Origin: Arcuatula senhousia
Taxonomy: Eukaryota > Mollusca > Bivalvia > Mytilida > Mytilidae
Direction: 5' to 3'
Assembly (NCBI GenBank): GCA_963971305.1
Contig: OZ020317.1
Coordinates: 18,494,001-18,558,000, forward strand
DNA length: 64,000 nt
Every line of letters starts with the position of its first letter. Within the stretch, counting starts at the first letter, position 1. Both the position numbers and the translations under genes were made by a program. The notes under the pieces were generated by a model that was given only the letters and a program-made list of their open reading frames with translations, made no database searches and was not told where the DNA came from. Positions 22,690 to 35,089 of this stretch are shown in pieces.

Positions 22690-24300
22690 CTTTGGTAAGG
22701 GATAACCACATCGATGGAGAATAAAATCATAAACATGATAATAATAGGAAAAAATGCGGAAATTTCAGATCTACCACAGTTTCGAGAGCTTTGTCACAAT
22801 ATCAATGTTTGTATTTAGAATTAAATGATTTTACAACACTTATCATTGGTATGTTTTCATCATGTAATAGAGCAGATTTTACAAAAAAAACATCTTGTGC
22901 ATCAGTGCACTACCAAAAAAAAAAAACCGACTTGTTTAGAGTATGTCAATACACTGTTTTTTTAGCGTATGTCAAAACATTGGTTGTTTTAGCGTATGTC
23001 TAAAACATAGATTTGATTTAGCGATTTATTGGAGACCAAAACAACTTCTCAACTTTGAAACCCGTGCTGTGAGATTTTTAGGAGATTTAGCGGATGAAGT
23101 ATTAGGAAACACCATCAAAGAAGACTTTTGCTAAAAAGAAACTTTTGATTCAAAGAGAGTAATATGCCTCAGATTGCCCGTTTCTGTTATTGTTACTGTG
23201 TTGGTTGTTGCGTTATAAGTCATCTACGGTGATCTCAGCTAGGATTTCTTTTCCAGAAATAATGACCATGTTTTAGAGAATGTATCTAAAGTTAGTTTCC
23301 AACACAATGACATAAGCTAACATGGCATTCGGTTTCCTTCAGTGATTAATATGTACTTTTAATTATAAAAATTAAAATAGAATCCATATGTCCCCTAAAC
23401 AATCAATACAGCACATGTACGAAAATTAATACCAAATTTAATTTCTTATTTTACAAGCTTGCACCCTTATTGTGCCAACGATTAAAAAAAATATTGTTGT
23501 TTGTTTTATATTATGTATTATTGAGAAACAGGTTAAAATAATTATAACTCAAAAGTAGATAGATAATGAATACTTAACGTACTTTTCTCTTCTTTTTGGA
23601 AACTATTCTATCGCAACAGAAATATAATATGGCCGTTCATGTTTTGTCTGCATTTTAAATGTCCTACTGTATAGTTATTAAAATATTTTCAAGGGTTCAT
23701 GTGTTTCATTTGATTTTGTTACCCTTAAAAAACGACACAATAAGGTTATATTACATCAAAATCGATTTACTGTAAACTTCATTTTAATGTTACATAAAAG
23801 GCATATTGGAAGAAAATTTAAATGTACGAGCTGATATATCATTATCATAAAACAACTTGAAATGTGTTTTATATTATAACATTTTATGTAGTTTTATTCT
23901 GATATTTTATCAGCTTAAGGATGCATGTTTTCCCGGATCGCGAGTATCATAATACATACCATTTTACTCCGATTTTACTGGAAACCCTCTGTTGAATGAA
24001 ATAGGGGAAACCTGTTCCTTTTTCCCCAAATCCCTGGGAAATATTGTGTTTTTTTATATTTCTTTCACTATGACAAATTGACAAACATGACATCTGATTC
24101 AATTTTCTTTCAATATTTCTTAATATAAACCAGTAAACATATCAAATCCATTCCCTCCCATGTAATGGTGTCAGATTTCAACCTCTGTTGACTTTTGACA
24201 TATGTACATTCTAACATCTGCAATTTCTAGAATGGATATGAACTGTTAATTGATCTATTGTCAAAAAATAACTACTTTTACTTCCCGCTTCGAAGAAGGT
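22690..24300 (+). repeat. Large repeated block, copy B
   Basis: Homologous to copies A and C. Interrupted at 22,930-23,220 by three units of the 27-bp minisatellite and ~200 bases unique to this copy. The 3' part (24,050-24,300) is homologous to 26,840-27,070, including tcccatgtaatggtgt.a and ttgacatatgtacattct. Confidence 0.7.
22930..23010 (+). repeat. Short minisatellite, ~3 units of the 27-bp family
   Basis: tagcgtatgtcaaaacattg and neighbours match the unit expanded at 28.3-29.6 kb and 31.1-32.1 kb. This is the unexpanded form within copy B of the block. Confidence 0.75.
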
Positions 24301-24416
24301 TTTATGTTTAGGTTTTCCCCAATAGAGCCTGACGAACAATGCCTTCATTATGACAGGAAATGTATGTAAAGGCCCACTAAAGAGTGCTGCTTGGAATCTG
24401 TGTTATGCTTGCTAAG

Positions 24417-24531
24417 TAGTCCTATAAATTAAGACGTCTTCGATGCATTTTTATATTTGGACAGTGATAGAGGCCCATTTACTTATGTCCAAATATAAAA
24501 CAGGCCGAAGACGTTTTTTGTTAAAGGACTA
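24417..24531. mobile_element. 115-bp foldback MITE
   Basis: The ends are TAGTCCT..AGGACTA, with arms gacgtcttcg / cgaagacgtt and tatatttggaca / tgtccaaatata almost back to back. It looks like a TA-flanked hairpin MITE. Confidence 0.65.
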
Positions 24532-24659
24532 CCTGCAAAGAACCAGGGTCTATTCAAAAAGTGGTTGAATGGGACAGGCTTATAGTAATGAATGCCGAAG
24601 GCTTTAGGCTATAATGAGAATCTTTTATACCTCAGTCTCCTCTAACAGCGAGCGTAATT

Positions 24660-24865
24660 CTTATTAGCAACACGACGGATGTGCTTAACCGCTTGCTCTT
24701 TTGGAGCACCAGAGTTCACTCTTGTTACGGTTTATTTTGTAGTTTTTGATTCTTCTTGCTTTTTGTTCATATTTACCGGTTTCGTTGTTACCCCTTAAAC
24801 CGCTGACTTTTGACACTCGAATGCTTTTTGGTGCCTCTTTGCCTCTCTCAAGGTAGACTTTCAAC
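24660..24865 (+). mobile_element. PLE 3'-end fragment
   Basis: tagcaacacgacggatgtgc, ttggagcaccagagttcact and ttttgacactcgaatgcttt follow the order of the PLE 3' region at 35,876-36,090. The minus-strand frame here is antisense to the repeat. Confidence 0.55.
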
Positions 24866-24894
24866 AAAGCTCTTTTCCTTCTTGTGTAGAAACC

Positions 24895-25195
24895 GTCCGG
24901 TCCAGCTTATGAAGTTTTCGTATTACAATTGATTCCGGGAAGTACAACGATTTCATTGGCAGAGCGTTACGTTTGACACAGAAATTGCTTTCAGAGGGAA
25001 ATTTTACGGTAGACACCGTGCACTCGTAGACAAAAAGGGATTTTTATCTCTCAGATGAGTGCAGATTTTGGTTTGTCGTTGAGTTTTGTTCTTCAATGTC
25101 CGGATTTTAGCAGCACGACATGTGTGCTTTTGCAGACAGGAACCAGTTACTCTTATATCTTTCTACCGTCATTAAAAAATATTAGTTTACTTTAA
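24895..25195 (+). mobile_element. PLE C-terminal and 3' fragment
   Basis: A decayed frame reads PAYEVFVLQLI, then a frameshifted stretch, then GIFISQMSADFGLS. It aligns with the PLE end at 16.7-16.9 kb, and gcacgacatgtgtgcttttg follows. Stops and frameshifts throughout. Confidence 0.6.
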
Positions 25196-25369
25196 TGTGT
25201 GATTGGCCCACAGTGAAAGGTGAAAAAAAAAACAGTATACCGGTATTGAGGTTTTAGATAGTAGTACGCGAACATACATATAAATATAAACAGGTTACTA
25301 AATAACAATTTACTCAATAGTTCTGACCCAAAATCTTCAAATATTCATAGATCCCCATGTATGAATGTC

Positions 25370-25750
25370 ATCGTCACGTTTGACACAGAAATCACTAATA
25401 CAGGGTTATGTTGCTGTCTTCACTCACGAAAGTTCGCGGTAGACACCATGCACTCGTAGACAAATAATGGATCTCTGTCTCTCAGATGAGAGCAGATGTT
25501 GGTTTAAAGTAGAGTTTTGTTTTATCTTCCTTCGCAGGAATTGACACACTTAATTTTAAAGTACTAGCTTTACGAGTTCACTCTTTTTACGACTTAAGTT
25601 CACGTTGTTGAATTCCGTTCGGTTAATTTTATGTGCGTTTCTTCATTACCGGTATGTTTTTGTTTGTGTTTATCGGTTTTGTCGTTGCCCGTTCAGACTT
25701 TTGACAGTCAAATGCCCCATAAGTGCCTCATTGCCTCCTTTTCAATTATA
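25370..25750 (+). mobile_element. PLE C-terminal and 3' fragment
   Basis: gtagacaccatgcactcgta and ctctcagatgagagcagatg parallel 25,010-25,060. A 3' tail with gtttatcggttttgtcgttg and cttttgacagtcaaatgccc follows. Decayed tandem neighbour of the previous fragment. Confidence 0.6.
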
Positions 25751-25859
25751 ATGACTTAATTAATTGGGTGGAACACATGTAGTTATCAATTTCTGTGTTA
25801 AAAGGTGTTTTAAGTCATCTCGTATAACTTAGCTTTCTAAACTCCATGATAATTATGAT

Positions 25860-27060
25860 ATGCATGTCTTGAACAATACAAGAGAAAAATATCCGAGAAT
25901 CTGTCATCACTTTTTCTTGGTATAGGTCACAATCATATTGATTGTTATAAGTTATCTGCTGTGATTTTATCTTTGATTTCTGTTTCAGAAACAATAACTA
26001 TGTTTTAGCAAATGTATCTTAAGTTAGTTTTCAACTTAATATATGATGACATAAGCTCACAAGGCTATCGGTTTCAAACAGGGGTTTATATGTATGTCAA
26101 GAATCCTAATATCACAGAAACAATCTTTACAGCACAGAAACAGATATGAATATCTAATCAACATTAATAATCTATAAGTTTGTAGCCTCACTTCGACAAC
26201 TACTAAAAATCATTGTAGCTTTTATCATTTATGTGTTATGTAGTAACGCAATAGAAAAATTATAACTCAAATATAGATAGCTAATGAATATAACGTACTT
26301 TTTCTCTTCTTCTTGATACTATTTTATCATTTTAACAAATATGGCGGTTCATGTTATGTCTGCATTTTAAATGTCCTACTGCAATTATGTGTACATATTT
26401 TTATGGTTAATGCATATCGTTCGATATCATAACCTTAAAAAAAAACAAAAAAAACCAAAACATCACAATAAGGTTAAACACCCAAATCAATTATTCGTTC
26501 AAATCTTTAATTCCGCTTCTTAACTCCTAAAATCATTACACAAGAGACACATTGGCAGAAATCTAAAATGTGTTACTGATTTTCAATATTTGTAATATCA
26601 TTTTTTTCAAAGCAAGTTAAAAATGTTTTATATATACATGTGCATGCTATGCAACATTTATTTAAGTTCTTTTTCTTGAATCATTAAATCAATGAAAATG
26701 TTTAACAATCTTAAGAGTGCGTGTCTAACCGGATTGCAAGTTTCATAATATAGGCCATTTTATTCCGATTTTACTTGATAACTATCTGTTGAATGAAATA
26801 TGGAGGAACACGTTCCCTTCTCTCCAATTCCTGGGAAATATTGTTTTTATATTTCTTTCACTATGACAAACATGACATTTGATAAAAGTTTCTTTCAATA
26901 TATCTTGATATAGATCAGTAAACAGCTTTCTTCCATATTGCCTCCCATGTAATGGTGTAATATTTTTACCTCTGTTGACTGTTGACATATGTACATTCTT
27001 AAATTCGGAATAGATGAAATGGCGATTAATTTGTTGTCAAGAAAAAAACATTTTTGATAC
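25860..27060 (+). repeat. Large repeated block, copy C
   Basis: Collinear with copy A from 19,990 and copy B from 23,200. The segment 26,782-26,988 is open on the minus strand for 68 codons (see findings), while the same stretch in copy B has stops. Confidence 0.7.
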
Positions 27061-27065
27061 CCGTT

Positions 27066-27437
27066 TCGAAGAGTGAGTGAGTGAATTAGTTTGTGTTTTA
27101 CGCCAGTGCAAAGCTATAAAGGTTATTTACAGATGATGAACCACACGAAAAGGGGAGAGGTTGGTAGGGGCGTAAAATTAAGGCTATGTGGTGCACTACT
27201 TTGCGGTCTACAAAGGGGTCTTTTACGTCCATGAAGCGTGGCACTCTCTACACACGTTGGCCCACTATGGTCAGCGGTCAGTGTTTCCGTATTATAGACC
27301 TGACAACCCCCGCGGACAAGGACCATCCTATTAAGACACCTAGGGAACACACTTGGTCGCTCTGTGGGCTGAGCACTGACCCGACGTCAGGATCCAAAGA
27401 CCCTTAGTCGCCTCTTACGACAAGCTAGGCTAGGAAT
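27066..27437 (+). mobile_element. SINE-like element with (GAGT)n start
   Basis: Begins gagtgagtgagtgaatta, then gtgttttacgccagtgcaaa, gcggtctacaaaggggtctt and cgctctgtgggctgagcact, ending cttacgacaagctaggctag. This is the best-preserved copy. Frames on both strands across it are repeat-derived. Confidence 0.65.
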
Positions 27438-27900
27438 GACACGTCCAGTTTTTATTTATTTATTGTTTGTTGTTCGTTTCATGTCCAGTCGACAGAATTC
27501 GGTCATCATCAGGACAAGAATAAATCAAATTGTGTAGATCCACTAGGTCACAGAACTCATAACACAGACCCATGATGCATTTCATGCGAAACAAGCTTAT
27601 GTTCGACCACAAACTATAAAAGATGAACTAACAAAATAAAAATGGTCGTGTAATTTAAGAAAAGGGACATTTGCCTGAGTGAATAACCATCACCCAATTT
27701 AACATAAAACCCTTTTCTGTCGAATACACAATGTTGAATCCTTATGGGCTAAACGACTTGACCCGATGTAAGGTTGTCGAGCATTCCATAGTGGACTTTT
27801 ACCGATAGACAAGCTTAGAGCTACTGCGAACATATTTCCCTCCTGGGCCCAGAACGAGACTGTTGATGCGTCCAATAACTTTTTTCTTATTTTCTTATTA
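27438..27900 (+). repeat. Repeated block, partner of 22,079-22,509
   Basis: Same order of segments as at 22 kb, about 5.36 kb away. The SINE-like element, this block and the hairpin element were therefore duplicated together. Confidence 0.65.
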
Positions 27901-27904
27901 GCGG

Positions 27905-28055
27905 CCATCCTAAAAACCCAGGGGTTCTTCTCTCGCTTACTCGTCTTCGGAAACCCAGGGGTTCTTCTCCCGCTTACTCGAATGAGTAAGCGACAGAAGA
28001 ACCCCTGGATGAATGAGTAGCTGAGAGAATAAGCATTGGTTTCCGTGGATGATTG
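27905..28055 (+). mobile_element. Foldback hairpin element, copy 3
   Basis: aggggttcttctctcgctta and agcgacagaagaacccctgg form the arms. More diverged than copies 1 and 2 and flanked by the same gcggccatcc and gatgattggcggc. Confidence 0.65.
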
Positions 28056-28079
28056 GCGGCGGAAATAGATTTATATAAA

Positions 28080-28340
28080 AAAATACACATTAAGCTTTTA
28101 ATATTTGGTCAGGGATAACCATATTGATTGAGGAAAAAAACCCAACATAAACCTGATATTAATAGGAAAAGATGTGGAAATCCAGTTTTGAGAGCTTTGT
28201 TACAGTATCAATGTTTGTAATTCGAATTAAATGATCTCACAACACTTATCATTGGTATGTTTTCATCATGTAACAGAGCAGATTTTACAAAAAACATCTT
28301 GTTTATCAGTGCACTTTAAAAAATGAAGAAACAACTCTTT
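28080..28340 (+). repeat. Large repeated block, copy D (5' part only)
   Basis: ttaatatttggtcagggata to tttatcagtgcacttt matches 22,685-22,910 of copy B. It then passes directly into the expanded minisatellite at the position where copy B has only three units. Confidence 0.65.
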
Positions 28341-28344
28341 TATT

Positions 28345-29598
28345 ACAATGGTTTTAGCGTATATCAAAACACAGCTGGTTGGTTCAGCGTGTGTCAATAC
28401 ACTGGTTGTTTTACTGCATGTCAATACACTGGTTGTTTAAGCGCATGTCAATACACTGGTTGTTTTAGCGTGTCTTAACACACTGGTTGTTTTAGTGCAT
28501 GTCAATACACTGGTTGTTTAAGCGTATGTCAATACACTGGTTGTTTAAGCGCATGCCAATCCACTGGTTGTTTTATGTGTCTTAACACACTGATTGTTTA
28601 AATGCATGTCAATACACTGGTTGTTCAAGTGTATGTCAATACACTGGTTGTTTAAGCGCATGTCAATACAGTGGTTGTTTAAGCACATGTCAATACACTG
28701 GTTGTTTTAGCGCATGTCAATACACTGGTTGTTTTAGCGCATGTCAATACACTGGTTGTTTTAGCGTGTCTTAACACACTGGTTGTTTTAGTGCATGTCA
28801 ATACACTGGTTGTTAAAGCGTATGTCAATACACTGGTTGTTTAAGCGCATGCCAATACACTGGTTGTTTTAGTGTGTCTTAACACACTGATTGTTTAAGT
28901 GCATGTCAATACACTGGTTGTTTAAGCGTATGTCAATACAGTGGTTGTTTAAGCACATGTCAATACACTGGTTGCTTTAGTGCATCTCAATACACTGGTT
29001 GTTTTAGCGTGTTTTAACACACTGGTTGGTTTAGTGCATGTCAATACACTGGTCGTTTAAGCGTATGTCAATACAGTGGTTGTTTTAGCGCATGCCAATA
29101 CAGTGGTTGTTTTAGCGTGTCTTACCCCCCCCGGGTTGTTAAAGTGCATGTCAATACACTGGTTGTTTTAGCGTATGTCAATACAGTGGTTGTTTAAGCA
29201 CATGTTAATACACTGGTTGTTTTAGCGTAACACTCATTGTTTTAGCGTATGTCAATATCAGCTGGATGTTATATCGTAAACCAATACACTACTTTTTAGC
29301 ATTTTTTAATACATTGGTTGATTAAGCGCGCGTTAATACATTTTTTTGTTGTATCGTATGCAATAAACTGGTTGTATTAGCGAATGTCAATACATTGGCT
29401 GTTTTAGTGCATGTAAATACACTGGGTTGTTTTACCGCATGTCAATACACTGGTTGTTTTAGCATATGTCAAAATACTGGTTGTTTAGAGTATGTAAATA
29501 CACTCGTTGTTTAAGCGTATGTTAAAACACTCGTTGTTTTAGCGTATGTCAATACACTGGTTCTTTAAGCGTATTTCAATACACTCGTTGTTTAAGAC
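28345..29598 (+). repeat. 27-bp minisatellite, array 1 (about 45 units)
   Basis: Units follow gtcaatacactggttgtttt then agcgcat, with a second unit type containing gtgtcttaacacactgg. Unit order alternates irregularly, which suggests higher-order duplication. No unit codes for protein. Near 29,127 there is a short ccccccc.ggg break. Confidence 0.95.
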
Positions 29599-29599
29599 C

Positions 29600-31085
29600 G
29601 ATTATCCCTAAACATCAAAGTAACTGAGACATGACATGTCTCAGATTTTGCTAATTGTTATTTTATAAGTTGTAATTGACCACTGGATCACAGAAATAAT
29701 GACTGTTTGTAATGATTGGCCACGGTTGCCATACTAACCGTGGCGGCCATTTTTGACCATTTCTCATACCTCAAAATAGCCTATATTCAATTCCCAATTT
29801 GTTAAACAAAATAAATCCCAGTTCAATGGAACTTTTTATTTGCTTAATTCAATACCTCATTGAAATATTCAAAACAGTTTGAAGACTATTTATAAAGGTG
29901 TATTCAGAACGAGGCGAATGAATATGTCAAGAAATCGTGCATTTTTTTTTGTAATTTTTGTGACAAAAAAATTACCGTTTTTACCACTTTACTGCCTGAA
30001 TTTTCAGAAAATGCATCAATCACATATACTCAATATGAACATAATTACATAGACTGATGATTGATATTAAAAACTAATAAAAATCTCAATGGGGTAACAA
30101 AAGGTGTCTTAAAAAACACCGTTAAAGTTGGTTACCATGGTAATTTGTGAAAAATTGCCATTTCTGCATTGTTCAATATTTTCATGAAACTTCTGTTTCT
30201 TAAGGTTCAATTGAACCATCTTTAAATATAATTTTTAACAGACATCATATAAACTGAAAATGACATTGAAATCATTCCAGAGTACAATGTCTCAAGGTCA
30301 AGGTCATCTAGATTTTGAGATTTCTGTTATGAAAATATTCAAAAAAAATTAATTTAAAGTGACCTTGAGATCACCACAAGTGACCTTGAAAGTTTTCTAA
30401 TGACATACTATGTTAAAAAGACCCTCTAAGGAACATATGATGGCAATAACTGTTATCTTGGCTCATATTGAGAGTATGGTCATACATATATCAAAATGTC
30501 GAAAAGTTACCGTTTTTGTTTAATTACCATGGTAACCAACTTTAACAGTGTTTTCTTAAGACATTTTTTGTTACCCCATTGAGATTTTTATAAATTTAAA
30601 AGATCCATCATTGATTTACATAATAACATTCATGATGAATATTTGTGATTGGTGCATTTTCTGACAATGAAGTCAGAAAAGTGGCAAAAAATGGTAATAT
30701 TTTTGTCGAATATTTATCGAGAATAATACACCATTTCTTGACATCTTCAGTAGCCTTGTTCCAGCTACATAAATAATTAAAGTATTAAAACTGTTTCAAA
30801 TATTGTCAATGGGTATTGAATTATGCAAATAAAAAAGTTATGTTGAATACCAACTGCTTTTCCTTGTAAAATTTGGGTTTGAATATTGCCCTTTTCAGCA
30901 GATTTGAATCGACCCAAAATGGCCGCCACGGTTACCATGGCAACCGCGGTCAATTATAACAAACATTCATTATTTTTGTGATCCAATGGTAATTTTCAAC
31001 TTATAAAATGAAAATCATGAAAATCTGAAACATGGCATGTCTTGCCCTATATTGAAATCCTTTGATCCTTACAGATAATTAGTGT
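29600..31085. mobile_element. ~1.5-kb foldback element splitting the minisatellite
   Basis: The left arm (29,600-30,180) is the reverse complement of the right arm (30,490-31,085). Matched pairs include taaccgtggcggccattttt / aaaatggccgccacggttac, ttataagtt near 29,667 / aacttataa near 31,000, and atctcaatggggtaaca / tgttaccccattgagat. The same minisatellite, in the same orientation, continues on both sides, so the element was inserted into an existing array. No coding frame. Confidence 0.85.
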
Positions 31086-31094
31086 TTTAAAAGC

Positions 31095-32125
31095 GTCACT
31101 ATGAATAAACGTATGTCAATACACTGGTTGTTTTAGCTTAGTGAACACACAGCTGGTTGTTATAGCATATGACAATACACTAGTTGTTTTAGCGTTTTTT
31201 AATACACTGGTTGTCAATACATTGGTTGTTTTAGCGTTTGTCAATACACTGGTTGTTTTAACGTATGTCAATACACTGGTTGTTTTAGCATATGTCAATT
31301 AACTGGTTGTTTTAGTGCATGTCAATACACTGGTTGTTTTAGTGCATGTCAATACACTGGTTGTTTAAGAGCATGTCAATACATTGGTTGTTATAGCGCA
31401 TGCCAATGCACTAGTTGTTTTCGCGTTTTTAATTCACTGATTGTTTTAGCGCGCGTCAATAGATTGGTTGCTTTAGCGCAAATCAATACACTGGTTGTTT
31501 TCGCGTATGTCAATATACTGGTTGTTTTAGCGAATGTCAATACACTGGTTGTTTTAGCGTATGTCAAATCACTGGATGTTTTAGCGAATGTCAATACATT
31601 GGTTGTTTTTGCGTTTGTCAATATACTGGTTGTTTTAGCGTGCGTCAATAGATTGGTTGCTTTAGCGAATGTCAATATACTGGTTGTTTAAGCGAATGTC
31701 AATACACTGGTTGTTTTAGCGTATGTCAAATCACTGGTTGTTTTAGCGAATATCAATACATTGGTTGTTTTTGCGTTTGTCAATATACTGGTTGTTTTGG
31801 CGTGCGTCAATAGATTGGTTGCTTTAGCGAATGTCAATATACTGGTTGTTTAAGCGAATAACAATACACTGGTTGTTTTTGCATTTGTCAATATACTGCT
31901 TAATGTTGTTTTAGGGAATGTCAATGCACTGGTTGTTTTAGCGAATGTCAATACACTGGTTGTTTTAGCGAATGTCAATACACTGGTTGTTTTAGCGTAT
32001 GTAAATACACTCGTTGTTTAAGCGTTTATTAATACACTAGTTGTTTTAGTGTACATGTATGTCAATACATTAGTTGTTTTATAGTATGTCAATACACTGG
32101 TTGTTTTAGCGTATGTTAATATCCT
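31095..32125 (+). repeat. 27-bp minisatellite, array 2 (about 38 units)
   Basis: Continuation of array 1 beyond the foldback. The unit type gcgaatgtcaatacactggt dominates here. Because 27 is a multiple of three, long repetitive frames appear on both strands; they are artefacts. Confidence 0.95.
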
Positions 32126-32221
32126 CGGTGCTGGATTTGGCTTCCTTGTTCGAACGTTTTGGTTTTGAGTACTGTTCGTTTTCAACGGTTTGGGAAATTT
32201 ACCTTCCAATGTTTTTCATTT

Positions 32222-32262
32222 AAATGCTACTGATGAGAGATAACCCCTTAATTTAGAAAATG
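32222..32262 (+). ncRNA. Decayed hammerhead-like motif, GAGG family
   Basis: aatgctaCTGATGAgagataacc followed by ccttaatttag matches the family at 50,295-50,342 (minus strand), but the GAAA core is lost. Inactive. Confidence 0.35.
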
Positions 32263-32264
32263 AC

Positions 32265-32690
32265 GAGATGTAGAATGAGTGTACGCGACACAGCCCACAA
32301 TCGAGCGGCAATTCAGAAAAACCACAATAGACAACCACAAGCAGCCTTCAACGGGACCAGTAGCCGCTGCTCGCGGTTTTGCAATAAGCCAATGGTCTAA
32401 ATAAAATGCATATAATTCAAATCCAGTTCTGAAATAGTCACAGATAGACCCCCTTCTTAAACAAGGATCATAAAACATCAAAAAGACAAGTACAAACGAA
32501 AGCTTTGTTAAAGATTCCTGGCTTAGGACAGGAACATATAATATGTGGTGGGGTTTAACTAGTTTTTTGGGCCCAACCTTTCCCCTATCAATATTCCTAG
32601 ACAAATCACAAAAAACTAAACACACAATTAAAATCAAATCGATCAAAGTCCAAACCTTAGACAAAAACAACAAGAACAAACGAAAGGACG
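32265..32690 (-). repeat. Dispersed repeat with tgtcgcgtacac motif
   Basis: Minus-strand gctgtgtcgcgtacactcat recurs at 41,758 and 45,948 (plus strand) and, weaker, at 35,135 (minus strand). The 143-aa minus frame across it is typical of a repeat that is fortuitously open; no domain recognised. Confidence 0.5.
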
Positions 32691-32749
32691 GTATAGAACA
32701 CTCGCTGTAACTGACAGCTAGCTGAGAATCATCAATCGACTGATGTAAA

Positions 32750-32905
32750 AAAATCAGAATATATCGATTTCAAATCCGACACAACACTTCAAACAATAAT
32801 GATTTATAGCAAATCAAAATTAACCATTTATACCCGCGTTTTTGGTATTTGTACTTTATAAACCACTTGGTGATAACAAAACGTAAATTAAGACCGATTC
32901 CAGAT
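32750..32905 (-). repeat. Repeat flanking the GAGG-family hammerheads
   Basis: Minus-strand tacaaataccaaaaacgcgg then gtataaatggttaattt matches 50,255-50,295, directly next to a hammerhead-like motif there. A headless copy. Confidence 0.5.
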
Positions 32906-34489
32906 GAATAAAGTATTAAAATAACCTTTATCATTTTGCTAAAATATGTTTACAAACATTCATTACAGATTCCTACATAATAATAAGTTTAACTGTATTG
33001 TCAAAAAACATCAAAGGTTGACATGCCGGCTTCCCACAATATCTATTATACAGAATGTCGCCGATCAGAAATTACTGATTGATCGGTTTAAGTGATTCAT
33101 AAATAATTTATGAATTAAATTGTACTTTAATAAGTTATAATTTAATAATGCTAGCATAATGCTGGCGTCACACTAAACCGATTTCGACATACGATGGACA
33201 CACGAATGTGAAAATTGCAACTTCGTCCCGAACTTGCTAAAAATCAAAATCAAAACCGAAGGGTATACGATTAGAACCGATGGCCAAACGATAAGAAAAG
33301 AAGCACATATGAATAGCTGCGAACAGATTACGAAGTTGTTACGATGTTATAAAGTTTAGTCAAGAATTATATCCGAAGGAGAAACGAAGTCTGCTATTGT
33401 GTAATACGATGACAGTACGACGCCGTGTTTAGCATAGGATTGGTTTACGATGCATCCCGATGGATTTACGAAGGTTTCAGATACAGGTAAATTAGCATCA
33501 ATAAATACGGAAATAAGTTTAAATTGTTTCATTCTGATATTGAAATTGAACGAGAAACATGCCACCAAAGTCAGGTCGAGGACGGGGAAGGGGAAAGCGT
33601 CTGGCAGGGTAATACCAGAGGAAACGGAAAGCATCTGAAGATTCCAGCCCTTGCAACCATACAGATAATGATAATGATAAAACTGGACAACCTGTATCAC
33701 ATGAAAGGGGACAAGACGTTGATATTATCGACCAACCACGATCCCCAACACCCCCTCCTGCAATACAATGATAGTCTAGGTAGCAACTTATTATAATTAA
33801 GTCTCACGTTATCTACCTCACACATCGGTCGTCCCGAACTGTAAAAATTACACAATATTGCTTACAATGTATAAAAGGCTTATCTCTTTTTTGACAGAAT
33901 AATTAAATACTTTTATTTACGATTTAAAGGTCATATCAACGAGTATTTCAAGATGCATACTGTTAAATAACAAACTATAGAGGTACCCGGGTTGTTTTGT
34001 TCACATCTAATGATAATTCACATTGTACATATCCTTTTAAGTATATACATATATTAGCTTCGAAAAAAAAATGTATAACGTACGTAAATGTTATATTCAA
34101 AAATGTTATCTTTGTATAGTTGAGCAAAGACCTAAACCACAAATTGGAAAAGGAAAAGGAAACAAGGGTAAATCAAAGGCTGCAATTTCACAGAAGACCA
34201 GAAAGAGGAATTAGCAATTTGGATTGAAACAAAGAAATTGCTGTACGACATAAAAGACAAGCATTACAAAGATAAAATTGTGAAAAGACAGTTGTGAGAA
34301 ACAAAGGCGGCAGATTTTGAAGTACCTGTAAATTTTGGGAAGGTGTGCAGCTCTGGCACTGCTAATATTTAAAGTTAATTTGTTTTTGTTTATTTCACAT
34401 TTTTTTATACATCAATCCGTCCGTTTGCATTGAAATACTTCGATCTACAGGTTTTTGTCATATTGTTCTACATCTAACCCACCATTTCG

Positions 34490-34620
34490 TTTGAAATGCC
34501 TGTACCAAGTCAGGACCATTGCGATCCACCAGTTCTCCGGTATGACTGATTCGTTTTTGTCATTTTCTCTGGACTATGAAATTGATCATTCAAGTTCGGT
34601 AGTTTTGTTATTACCTTTAT
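34490..34620 (+). repeat. Copy of the gaaatgcctgtacc repeat
   Basis: gaaatgcctgtaccaagtca, ggaccattgcgatc and attgatcattcaagttcgg. Same family as 13,490-13,745 (inverted). In the Harbinger interior, between MADF-like exons. Confidence 0.55.
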
Positions 34621-35089
34621 TTGCATAAAGAAAGGTGACATAAGTACACTTTCATGACCATTCATTTTTATTGCATTAATGTAATTGATTCCATCTTGCA
34701 TACAAAATATCTGGATGTTTTACAAATATATCTGAATGTTAAAACAAAACTCCGTCTTTTATAGATGATGCTTTATTGAAATGGTACCACACACAGAGAA
34801 CTCGATATTCTAAACTTCGCGAAGGACAGCAAATAAAGAAATCACATAAAAGGTCCGGTGATGGTTTTTCGAGCGGCGACCACGAAGACCCCATCCCTGT
34901 GAATGAAGCCAGCGAGAACGACAGTGACCGAGATCAAATCATTCGTCGGATTTTCGATTTCTTCGTCCACACATCAGGCGTCACAAAAAAGATACACCAT
35001 CTAGTGTAAGTATATGTAATTCAAATTTAGCTGTAACAATAGGTCGAGTTTCTACCAGTGTGTAGATGAAGCTAATGAACTTCAGAAGA

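Noticed and set aside
22943..23134. Frame reading FLGDLADEVLGNTIKED in block copy B
   Set aside because: It starts in the minisatellite, is absent from copies A and C, and has no splice borders; insufficient support.
31391..31691. Overlapping 75-95-aa frames with a 9-residue repeat on both strands
   Set aside because: The 27-base minisatellite unit is a multiple of three, so open frames arise automatically; there are no codon-use or domain signals.
28345..32125. Repeat array resembling a CRISPR at first glance
   Set aside because: Units are contiguous without unique spacers, and the organism is eukaryotic.
32248..32679. 143-aa minus-strand frame as a membrane protein gene
   Set aside because: It coincides with a dispersed repeat found at several sites, and the hydrophobic segments have no conserved context.
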